Shown in pieces: positions 7,566 to 13,000 of a DNA stretch of 13,000 nt; the stretch's first letter is position 1, and each line of letters starts with the position of its first letter. A program made the translations under genes and the position numbers. Source of the stretch: an uncultured Sphingobium sp. (GTDB lineage Bacteria > Pseudomonadota > Alphaproteobacteria > Sphingomonadales > Sphingomonadaceae); the NCBI GenBank assembly GCA_946885845.1, contig CAMPHJ010000051.1:1-13000 (forward strand), given 5' to 3'. Under the pieces are notes generated by a model that was given only the letters and a program-made list of their open reading frames with translations, had not been told where the DNA came from and did not search any database.

Positions 7566-8549
7566 TCAGGCAGCGCCGATCAGCAGTGTCACGTCATCGG
7601 TCCTTGGATTGCGGGGACCGCCCGTGGCCGCCTTGCCATCCAGATGGACAACACGATGCAGCACATTGGGCAGGCCAAGAACATGGCTGGCGATGGTGCC
7701 GGGAAACACCGCCAGTGTATCGAGATCGATAGGCAGGTCATGCCATTGTCCCCCGGCAAATACCTGGGTCAACGTGCGTTCACGTCGACCGCATAGTGCG
7801 GTGAGATAGCGATAATCATAATGCGCGCCTTCGATCACGCGCTGCCCTGACGCGACCCGCCGCGACGGGTCGCGCCTTAGCAGCATTTCATTCACCCGCT
7901 GCACGAGTCGCCGCATCGCCGGTATATGCGCGACCAATCCATAAAGGTCCGACAAACCGCGCGGACTGAACACCCCGGCCGCTTCCCATCTTCGCTCATC
8001 CAGCGCGCAGCCCGCTCGCCCCCAGCGCCCCATTGAGTTGCGGGCAAGCGCACCAAGATTTGCGAAGTCTTCGGCAGTTTCCTGATATTTGAGGCGCTGA
8101 ACCGCCACTTCAAAGCGGCCGGGCAACGCTCCGTCCGGGATTATCGCGGCCATCAGGCGCTGGCCCAGCAACCAGCATTGGTCGAGTATCGCCTGACCCG
8201 GCACATAATGGCCTTCATCCTGAACGAAGGAAGCGGGCCGCGAGGCGACGCGTCCAGCCTCCTGTTCGCGCGACAGGGCCATCTTCCTGGCGATGTAGCC
8301 GTGCCTGCCCGGCTGAAAGTAAAAGAGGTCCCCCAGGCTCGCGGTTATATCAGCGGAACCGTGATAATTACGGGCTATGTTGACCAATGGCGCCTGCCAG
8401 GGAAGCTGCTCCTCATCATTCTCCAGCAGGTCCCGCCAAAGCGTCGAGACGAGGTCGGGACAGTGGATCAGTACGGCGGCATTTCCGGCAGCGAAAAGCC
8501 GCGCCAGGGATCCTGCCGTCACGTCATGCAACCCGATTCTGGTAATCAC
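7566..8549 (-). CDS. Isopenicillin-N-synthase-like non-heme Fe(II) oxygenase (probable 2OG-Fe(II) type)
   Basis: A predicted cytoplasmic protein of 327 residues from the GTG at 8549. An alternative TTG at 8603 would give 345, and an in-frame TGA lies just beyond it. The N-terminus (LARLFAAGNAAVLIHCP) resembles the DIOX_N segment of isopenicillin N synthase relatives. The C-terminal half fits the jelly-roll core: AHYDYRYLTALCG supplies the H-x-D iron ligands (His243, Asp245), then GGQWHDLPIDLDTLAVFPG, a classic family stretch, and LHRVVH supplies the distal His298. The usual R-x-S/T 2-oxoglutarate contact about ten residues further on is not clear; Arg313 or Arg316 may substitute, so the co-substrate is uncertain. 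GGGAA (complement of 8557-8561) lies seven bases before the GTG. The gene faces the BY-kinase gene divergently and the polymerase convergently. Modification of a sugar, lipid or small molecule is possible; the substrate is unknown. Confidence 0.7.
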   Translation of the reverse strand: MITRIGLHDVTAGSLARLFAAGNAAVLIHCPDLVSTLWRDLLENDEEQLPWQAPLVNIARNYHGSADITASLGDLFYFQPGRHGYIARKMALSREQEAGRVASRPASFVQDEGHYVPGQAILDQCWLLGQRLMAAIIPDGALPGRFEVAVQRLKYQETAEDFANLGALARNSMGRWGRAGCALDERRWEAAGVFSPRGLSDLYGLVAHIPAMRRLVQRVNEMLLRRDPSRRVASGQRVIEGAHYDYRYLTALCGRRERTLTQVFAGGQWHDLPIDLDTLAVFPGTIASHVLGLPNVLHRVVHLDGKAATGGPRNPRTDDVTLLIGAA

Positions 8550-8879
8550 TGAATATTTCCCGACATTGCCAGCTTCTTTTATGGTTCGGAATTCATGGTG
8601 CAATTGTCGGGAAGGGGAAGCTCATAATAGTCATGAAGTAGAAACACATAATTCCCGACGAGACAGAACGGCACTCTGCCCGGTCACAGCTGCGGAGTGG
8701 GGGACCGCCGACAGGGGAAGGCCGCCCGCGCGTGCCTCATCCTTAGGGTTAGCTACAATGCGCACCGCTGGCTCCCGATGCGCTTTTGCACTGCGGGACC
8801 ACAGCAATCATACCCATTTCAAGGAAACGGCCATCGGGCCGATTACCACCGCATGCTCCGCAAGATGAGGGAGATTAGC
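8550..8879. promoter_or_regulatory. 330-base divergent control region between oxygenase and BY-kinase genes
   Basis: This gene-free stretch should hold promoters for both flanking genes. The left part (8550-8660) is noticeably more AT-rich than its surroundings and carries three TTCCCGAC boxes. CATAAT hexamers at 8623-8628 and 8647-8652 are possible -10 elements, but no matching -35 is visible at proper spacing. Further right, TACAAT (8754-8759) is another -10 candidate without a clear -35. A small stem CGGCC-ATCG-GGCCG lies about 40-50 bases before the kinase ATG and could affect its leader mRNA. The kinase frame stays open back to 8697, but GGAG six bases before the ATG at 8880 marks the likelier start. 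The leader may therefore be long and untranslated. Confidence 0.5.
8557..8659. repeat. Three TTCCCGAC boxes, two in inverted orientation
   Basis: TTCCCGACA occurs at 8557-8565, its reverse complement TGTCGGGAA at 8605-8613, and TTCCCGAC again at 8652-8659. The first two copies extend to near-identical arms (TTCCCGACATTG against TTCCCGACAATTG), forming an inverted pair about 39 bases apart; the third lies 38 bases further on. I found no other full copy in the window by eye. The first box overlaps the predicted ribosome binding site of the oxygenase. The clustering suggests binding sites for a transcription factor controlling both divergent genes; this is inference. Confidence 0.45.
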
Positions 8880-11165
8880 ATGGCGTCCGCTCAGCTGACA
8901 TTGACCGACGGCACCGGTTCGCCCAGCGGCTCCGCGAAACCGCGCGACCTGTCGTTCGAACTGCAGCAAATGAGCGCCCGCCAGATCTGGTTTATGCTGC
9001 GGCGGCACATCAAGCTTGTGGCCGGGATCGTGATCACCTGCGTCCTGATCGTGCTGGCGATCCAACTCCGGCTGCCCAATCTGTACCAAGCGACCGCGAC
9101 CGTTCAGGTGCAGCTCAACGACGCTTCTGGATCGAACCAGGCCGACGCCGTCCGCAATCAGCAACGTGTGGCGAACGAAGCGCGCATGTATCGGTCACAA
9201 GCCTTGGCTGAAAAGGTGGTGAGGGACCTGAAACTGCACCGCAATCCCCACTTCAACAACAATATGCCCATGACGGTGCCGTACGCTGCGTCCCAACTGA
9301 TTGGCAAAACACAGATATCGAGTTCGCCCGATTCCGATGTGATCGACATCACCGTCCAGTCGCGAAAGCCAGACATGGCTGCGCGTATCGCCAACCGCTT
9401 TGTCCAGAGCCTGCAAGAGTTGCGTTCGGAAAGGCGGCAGGAGTGGCGAGATGGCGTCACTCGCGCATTGACCAATGAAGCAGGTCGGCTGTCCAGCGAG
9501 GCCTGGCGGGCTGAACAGGCCGTCGCCGATTTCCGGCGCGAGCATGCGATGCCGGTGGGCGCTGGCAGCGCCGAGGATTATCAGCAGATGAACAGGTTGG
9601 CCGTCGAAGCGGCGTCCAGCGCCGCACTGAGTTCAGGCATGCGGGCCCAGGCGGCCGGCGTCAGCAGCGCGGCAGGCATGCGCACCGTGGCAGGCGCCAC
9701 ATCACCCGCGCTGGACAATCTGCAGAAGCAATATGACGACCTTGTCCGTCAAAGATCGGAACTGTCCGTGCAGATGGGCGCAAATCATCCGCAGATGCAG
9801 GCATTGAGCGCACAGATCGGCCAGGTCGGAAATGCCATGTCCCAGGAACGCTCGTCCGTCATCTCGGCCCAGCAGGCGCGCAATAATGCCGATGCCGGGC
9901 GTGAGCGCGCGTTGGCGATAGCAGAGGCAAACGGGGCGGCGGCCCGTGCCGGTCAGTTGCAGGCGCGGCTGAACGCGATCACCAGCGCGGCGTTCCGAAA
10001 CAACGCCAATTCGGTGGACCTTTCAATCCTGGAACGCCGCGCGGAAGTCGCGCGCCAGGCCTATCTGACGACGGCGCAACGCGCGCAGACGGTACGTGCG
10101 GAGCTGGAGACAACCGGCGTCAATTCGACCATGATGTCGGCAGCCCCCGTCCCACTCTATCCTGTTGCCCCGGCGCCCAAGAAAATGGCCGTTGCCGCTT
10201 TTGTCGGATCGTCGATGCTGGCGCTGCTGATCGTTCTGGGGATCGAGATGTTCGACAATAAGCTGCGTAGCGGCGAACAACTGCGTCGGCTGTTCGGGCT
10301 GCGCACGCTGGCAATGCTGCCCGCGATGCCCCAGGCCATCGGAGCGACGGTTGAAGATAACCCGGTCGTCACCGAACCTCAGTCCCTGTTCACGGAAGTT
10401 GCCAGGAATTTGGCAAGCGAGGTCGAGGCCCTGCCCCGGATGGAAGGTAGCCAGCGCGTGCTGGTTACGTCGCCCATGCCGGGCGATGGCAAGTCCAGTG
10501 TAGCGCTGACGCTGGCGGCGGCCGCCGCGTCGATGGGGCGGCGCGCGATCGTCGTCGATCTTGATCTGCGTCGGCCTGGACCAAGCGTGCTGCGCAGCAT
10601 CCAGGACAATTCGAACCTGCCCGACCTAATTGACGTGCTGAGCCATAAGGGCGAAACGCGGAAGCTAATTCCACAGATCGAATCGCATGTCGAACATGAC
10701 GCGGCGTATGGCGCCGCGCCTGCATCGCTGCTGCCCGTGGTTCTCAGCACTCGCGAACAGATACGCAATCCGGCTGCGCTGGTGCAGGGATGGCAGGTAG
10801 CGCGCCTGCTGGATGAACTGCGCGAACAGTTCGACCTGGTCGTCATAAACGCCCCGGCAATTCTGGCGGTCCGGGATGCCCGAACCCTTTCCAGCCTGGC
10901 CGATTCGACCATCATGGTAGTGCGCTGGGGTTCGACAACCGTGGAACAGCTGCGGGCATCGCTACAGATGGTCAACAATCAAGTCGCGGGCGCGGTTTTC
11001 AACCAAGTCGACTATGAAGAACATGCCCGGCGCGGTTATGGCGACGCGGTGCAGTTTTATATGGGGTCCGCTGCATATTATTCGGACAGCTTCCCTGTCC
11101 GGCAGAAATGGACGAAGACCGCCAGCGATCGCGTACGCAGAGCTTTCACGCGCGAAGCGGCTTGA
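8880..11165 (+). CDS. Wzc-like polysaccharide co-polymerase with BY-kinase domain
   Basis: A 761-residue inner-membrane protein joining a Wzz-type chain-length domain to a cytoplasmic tyrosine autokinase. TM1 is at about 46-63, followed by a long periplasmic region rich in helical, Ala/Gln-rich coiled-coil sequence (about 150-410). A proline-rich PLYPVAPAPKK then leads into TM2 (about 436-457). The kinase domain has Walker A SPMPGDGKSS (Lys538) and Walker A' VVDLDLRRP (Asp560, Asp562). The Walker B position reads LVVINAPAIL, with Asn657 where BY-kinases have Asp (IDTPP). The C-terminus carries a tyrosine cluster (Tyr712, 720, 727, 733, 734) of the kind autophosphorylated in Wzc. The expected role is control of polymer length and export with Wza, which is not in this window. 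The ATG at 8880 follows GGAG by six bases; the frame is open to 8697. A LuxR-type regulator gene follows, probably in the same transcript. Confidence 0.9.
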   Translation: MASAQLTLTDGTGSPSGSAKPRDLSFELQQMSARQIWFMLRRHIKLVAGIVITCVLIVLAIQLRLPNLYQATATVQVQLNDASGSNQADAVRNQQRVANEARMYRSQALAEKVVRDLKLHRNPHFNNNMPMTVPYAASQLIGKTQISSSPDSDVIDITVQSRKPDMAARIANRFVQSLQELRSERRQEWRDGVTRALTNEAGRLSSEAWRAEQAVADFRREHAMPVGAGSAEDYQQMNRLAVEAASSAALSSGMRAQAAGVSSAAGMRTVAGATSPALDNLQKQYDDLVRQRSELSVQMGANHPQMQALSAQIGQVGNAMSQERSSVISAQQARNNADAGRERALAIAEANGAAARAGQLQARLNAITSAAFRNNANSVDLSILERRAEVARQAYLTTAQRAQTVRAELETTGVNSTMMSAAPVPLYPVAPAPKKMAVAAFVGSSMLALLIVLGIEMFDNKLRSGEQLRRLFGLRTLAMLPAMPQAIGATVEDNPVVTEPQSLFTEVARNLASEVEALPRMEGSQRVLVTSPMPGDGKSSVALTLAAAAASMGRRAIVVDLDLRRPGPSVLRSIQDNSNLPDLIDVLSHKGETRKLIPQIESHVEHDAAYGAAPASLLPVVLSTREQIRNPAALVQGWQVARLLDELREQFDLVVINAPAILAVRDARTLSSLADSTIMVVRWGSTTVEQLRASLQMVNNQVAGAVFNQVDYEEHARRGYGDAVQFYMGSAAYYSDSFPVRQKWTKTASDRVRRAFTREAA

Positions 11166-11206
11166 GGGGCAGCGGGGCGTTGGACGGCACCGGCCTCGAA
11201 AGCTTT

Positions 11207-11893
11207 ATGGCACAGGGCGAAACCAAAGCGCTGCAACTGCTTATCATCGATCCAAGCCCCCTTCGCCGCGCGTGCATGACAGTGGCGCTGGAATCGAGCG
11301 GGCTGAAAGTCATGTCACTCGCCACGCTTGATGACAGACCCCCGCAATGCGAGGCCGATGTCATTCTGTTCCAGGCGGGGGACACGCCCGAGGAAGCTGC
11401 GTCCCTGACCGAACAGATCGCCAGAGCCGCACGGCGCTGGCAGGATGTGGCGGTCCTGGTCATCGCAGACCATAATGATCAACGGCTGATGCTGTCAGCG
11501 ATCGCCGCCGGCGCGCATGGTGTATTGACGTCCAACATCAGTGTACCACGCATCCAGGAAGCCTTGGCTTTGCTGAACGACGGACTTTCAATCTATCCCG
11601 TCGCGGTGAGCAAGGCTATCCAGACCCGGTTAAAAATTCAGGCCGGCCCGTCCGGCGATACGAGCGATCGGGTCAGAACGGCAATGGACCAACTCGCCAC
11701 GCTGACCAGGCGGCAAAGGGACGTGCTGGAACTATTGGCGCAAGGCGCGTCGAACAAGGATATCGCCAACCGCCTGCAGATCAGCGAAAGCACTGTGAAG
11801 GTCCATGTGCGAGCGATCATGGCGCTGAAAGGCGCGTCAAACCGGACACAGATCGTCGCTCATCTGCTCAACGGCGGTGATCTGGGCGATTAG
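11207..11893 (+). CDS. LuxR/NarL-type regulator with degenerate receiver domain
   Basis: A 228-residue predicted DNA-binding protein with response-regulator architecture. The receiver-like half begins LQLLIIDPSPLRR and ends near residue 135. At the phosphoacceptor position, where family members read DVVLLD, this protein has DVILFQ (Gln56). Only one acidic residue (Asp15) replaces the usual acidic pair, and the conserved Lys of GYLLKD is replaced (GVLTSN, Ser109). It therefore cannot be phosphorylated in the canonical way. The LuxR helix-turn-helix is intact: LTRRQRDVLELLAQGASNKDIANRLQISESTVKVHVRAI, about residues 165-205. The start is uncertain: ATG at 11207 has only weak GAAAG upstream, and TTG at 11180 follows GAGGGG by ten bases. 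The gap to the kinase stop is 41 or 14 bases, so co-transcription with the kinase is likely. A role in controlling this polysaccharide locus is inferred. Confidence 0.85.
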   Translation: MAQGETKALQLLIIDPSPLRRACMTVALESSGLKVMSLATLDDRPPQCEADVILFQAGDTPEEAASLTEQIARAARRWQDVAVLVIADHNDQRLMLSAIAAGAHGVLTSNISVPRIQEALALLNDGLSIYPVAVSKAIQTRLKIQAGPSGDTSDRVRTAMDQLATLTRRQRDVLELLAQGASNKDIANRLQISESTVKVHVRAIMALKGASNRTQIVAHLLNGGDLGD

Positions 11894-11927
11894 GGAAGGG
11901 CGCATCTGCCCTGATGCGGCGCCTTCC
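11894..11927. terminator. Imperfect hairpin after the regulator, between convergent genes
   Basis: GGAAGG (11894-11899) pairs with CCTTCC (11922-11927), and GCAT (11902-11905) with ATGC (11914-11917), leaving a 2x4 internal loop and an 8-base apical loop. The hairpin starts on the first base after the regulator's TAG, inside the 51-base gap to the convergent flippase gene. No T-tract follows, so it is a candidate bidirectional terminator only. Confidence 0.4.
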
Positions 11928-11944
11928 GGCACCGCGTCCGAGCC

Positions 11945-13000
11945 TCAGCCGACGTTGGCGGCGACTTGCGGGCGTCGCGACCTTCGCAGCCAGAATATGT
12001 CCATAAGCACAACCTCAACCACGCCCAATATGACATGGGCGATATTTCCGCCCAAGGCGCCATAGCGCGGAACCGCATAGCTGGCGACCACGACGAAGAT
12101 CGCAGTTCCAAGGCAGGAAATGGCCAACACATGCCAGGACTGGTTCATCGCCAGCATGGCCGATCGTGAAGGGGCCGCGTGCAACAACAGCATCACCGCG
12201 ATCAATTGGGTGACGAGCAGGACATAGGCATCGGAATATGCCGCGCCCGGCCCCACGCGGATCAGCAAAGGGCCAATCAGCCAGCCGCCCGCCAGCATGA
12301 GGATTCCCACCAGCGCGAGCGCAGCCTGCACTTGCAGCGTCGTCGCCCGGAATGCGCGCACATTGCCTTTGGCCCACATACGGCTGACGTCGGGATAGAT
12401 CACCGCCTGAACCTGTGCGCCCACCTGCATCGCGACCTTGGCAATTCGCTTGGCGAGATAATACACCGCTGCCGCGCTCGTCCCCGCCAGCGCACCGACA
12501 AAGAGGGAGTCGGCTTCGGTCGTGATCACGCGCAAGGTCAGCGACAGATTTGTGGAGCAGGCAAAGCCGAAAAAGCCGGGAAAATCCTTGATAAGGCCCT
12601 TCAGCTTCGCATGGAGCGGGTTCGCTATGCCCATCCCGCGAAGCGCGCGGAAACCGGTCCAGAAAACGATAAGGGATCCCAAAACCTGAGCAGCGGTCCA
12701 TGCCACCATGAATCCCAGGACGCCTGCGCCGGTCAGCATGCAGTACAGGGCGAAAAGGATACGCAGCACATTGCCTGCAACCTGCGCGTAGGCAAGCATT
12801 TTGAACTGGCCCGACAGGCGCAGGGCCGCGACAGGCACGCCTGCGATATTGAAAAGCGTGGCGATCGAGTAAATGGCGACCAACTGTATATGCAGCGGTT
12901 GCAGCCCGAATAAGGGACCTAGGAGCAATGCCAGCGCAATGGCACTGACAGCGGCCAAGGCGGCAGCGCCCATGTCCAGCATGAGCCCATAGCAATAGAG
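11945..13000 (-). CDS. Oligosaccharide flippase (Wzx/MOP family), 5' end outside the window
   Basis: The last 351 codons of a polytopic membrane protein; the frame is open through the right edge, so the true start lies beyond 13000. Wzx-type flippases are usually 400-500 residues, so perhaps 60-150 residues are missing. The visible part has about eight to ten hydrophobic segments and typical polysaccharide-export features. These include an FPGFFGFACSTNLSLTLRVITTEAD-like helix bearing charged residues in the membrane, then AAAVYYLAKRIAKVAMQVGAQVQAVIYPDVSRMWAKGN, the usual cytoplasmic loop. The tail RRSRRPQ is basic and cytoplasmic. It would flip undecaprenyl-linked repeats to the periplasm for the Wzy homologue at 6224-7543. 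It converges on the regulator gene. Confidence 0.87.
   Translation of the reverse strand, partial: LYCYGLMLDMGAAALAAVSAIALALLLGPLFGLQPLHIQLVAIYSIATLFNIAGVPVAALRLSGQFKMLAYAQVAGNVLRILFALYCMLTGAGVLGFMVAWTAAQVLGSLIVFWTGFRALRGMGIANPLHAKLKGLIKDFPGFFGFACSTNLSLTLRVITTEADSLFVGALAGTSAAAVYYLAKRIAKVAMQVGAQVQAVIYPDVSRMWAKGNVRAFRATTLQVQAALALVGILMLAGGWLIGPLLIRVGPGAAYSDAYVLLVTQLIAVMLLLHAAPSRSAMLAMNQSWHVLAISCLGTAIFVVVASYAVPRYGALGGNIAHVILGVVEVVLMDIFWLRRSRRPQVAANVG

Noticed and set aside
8697..8879. 61-residue N-terminal extension of the BY-kinase
   Set aside because: It reads as arginine-rich sequence without features, and the GGAG element sits at the right spacing for the ATG at 8880.
1..13000. Identification as a known sphingan (gellan/welan-type) cluster
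   Set aside because: The gene order and the mixed strands do not match those co-directional clusters, and the rhamnose-synthesis genes are absent from this window.
1..13000. CRISPR array, tRNA, rRNA, insertion sequence or phage genes
   Set aside because: No regularly spaced repeats, tRNA-like cloverleaf, transposase or integrase sequence was seen on either strand.

Overview
The window looks like part of a chromosomal surface or exopolysaccharide (EPS/capsule) locus of a high-GC Gram-negative alphaproteobacterium, most likely a sphingomonad (Sphingomonas/Sphingobium type). The organism call is an inference from base composition, codon style, GTG starts and the gene set. No rRNA, tRNA or marker gene fixes it. 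I see no insertion sequence, CRISPR array or phage gene.

Layout, left to right. Positions 24-1151 (+) hold a Gfo/Idh/MocA-type NAD(P)-dependent sugar oxidoreductase. Positions 1283-3313 (+) hold a membrane O-acyltransferase fused to a C-terminal SGNH domain. Convergent to these, with 4 bases between the stop codons, is a minus-strand pair: a PL1 pectate-lyase-like lipoprotein (5942-4521) whose stop codon directly abuts the start of a GT4 glycosyltransferase (4520-3318). Divergent from that pair is a Wzy/WaaL-type polymerase or ligase (6224-7543, +). It converges through a shared hairpin on an isopenicillin-N-synthase-like non-heme iron oxygenase (8549-7566, -). Divergent from the oxygenase, across a 330-base control region with three copies of the octamer TTCCCGAC, is a Wzc-like co-polymerase/BY-kinase (8880-11165, +). 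A LuxR-type regulator with a degenerate receiver domain follows it (11207-11893, +). Convergent to that, and cut by the right edge of the window, is a Wzx-type flippase (11945-13000, -).

Together these genes supply most of a Wzx/Wzy-dependent pathway. The oxidoreductase may help make a nucleotide sugar, GT4 adds a sugar to the lipid-linked repeat, Wzx flips it, Wzy polymerises it, and the Wzc-like protein sets chain length and links to export. The acyltransferase decorates the polymer and the lyase may trim or clear it. No initiating glycosyltransferase, Wza exporter or Wzb phosphatase is present, so the locus must extend beyond the window or be split.

The points most worth a second look are: (1) the LuxR regulator lacks the phosphorylatable Asp and the conserved Lys; (2) the BY-kinase has Asn where the Walker B Asp is expected; (3) the TTCCCGAC boxes lie in the oxygenase/BY-kinase intergenic region; (4) an iron oxygenase of unknown substrate sits inside a polysaccharide locus; (5) a lyase lipoprotein is translationally coupled to a glycosyltransferase.
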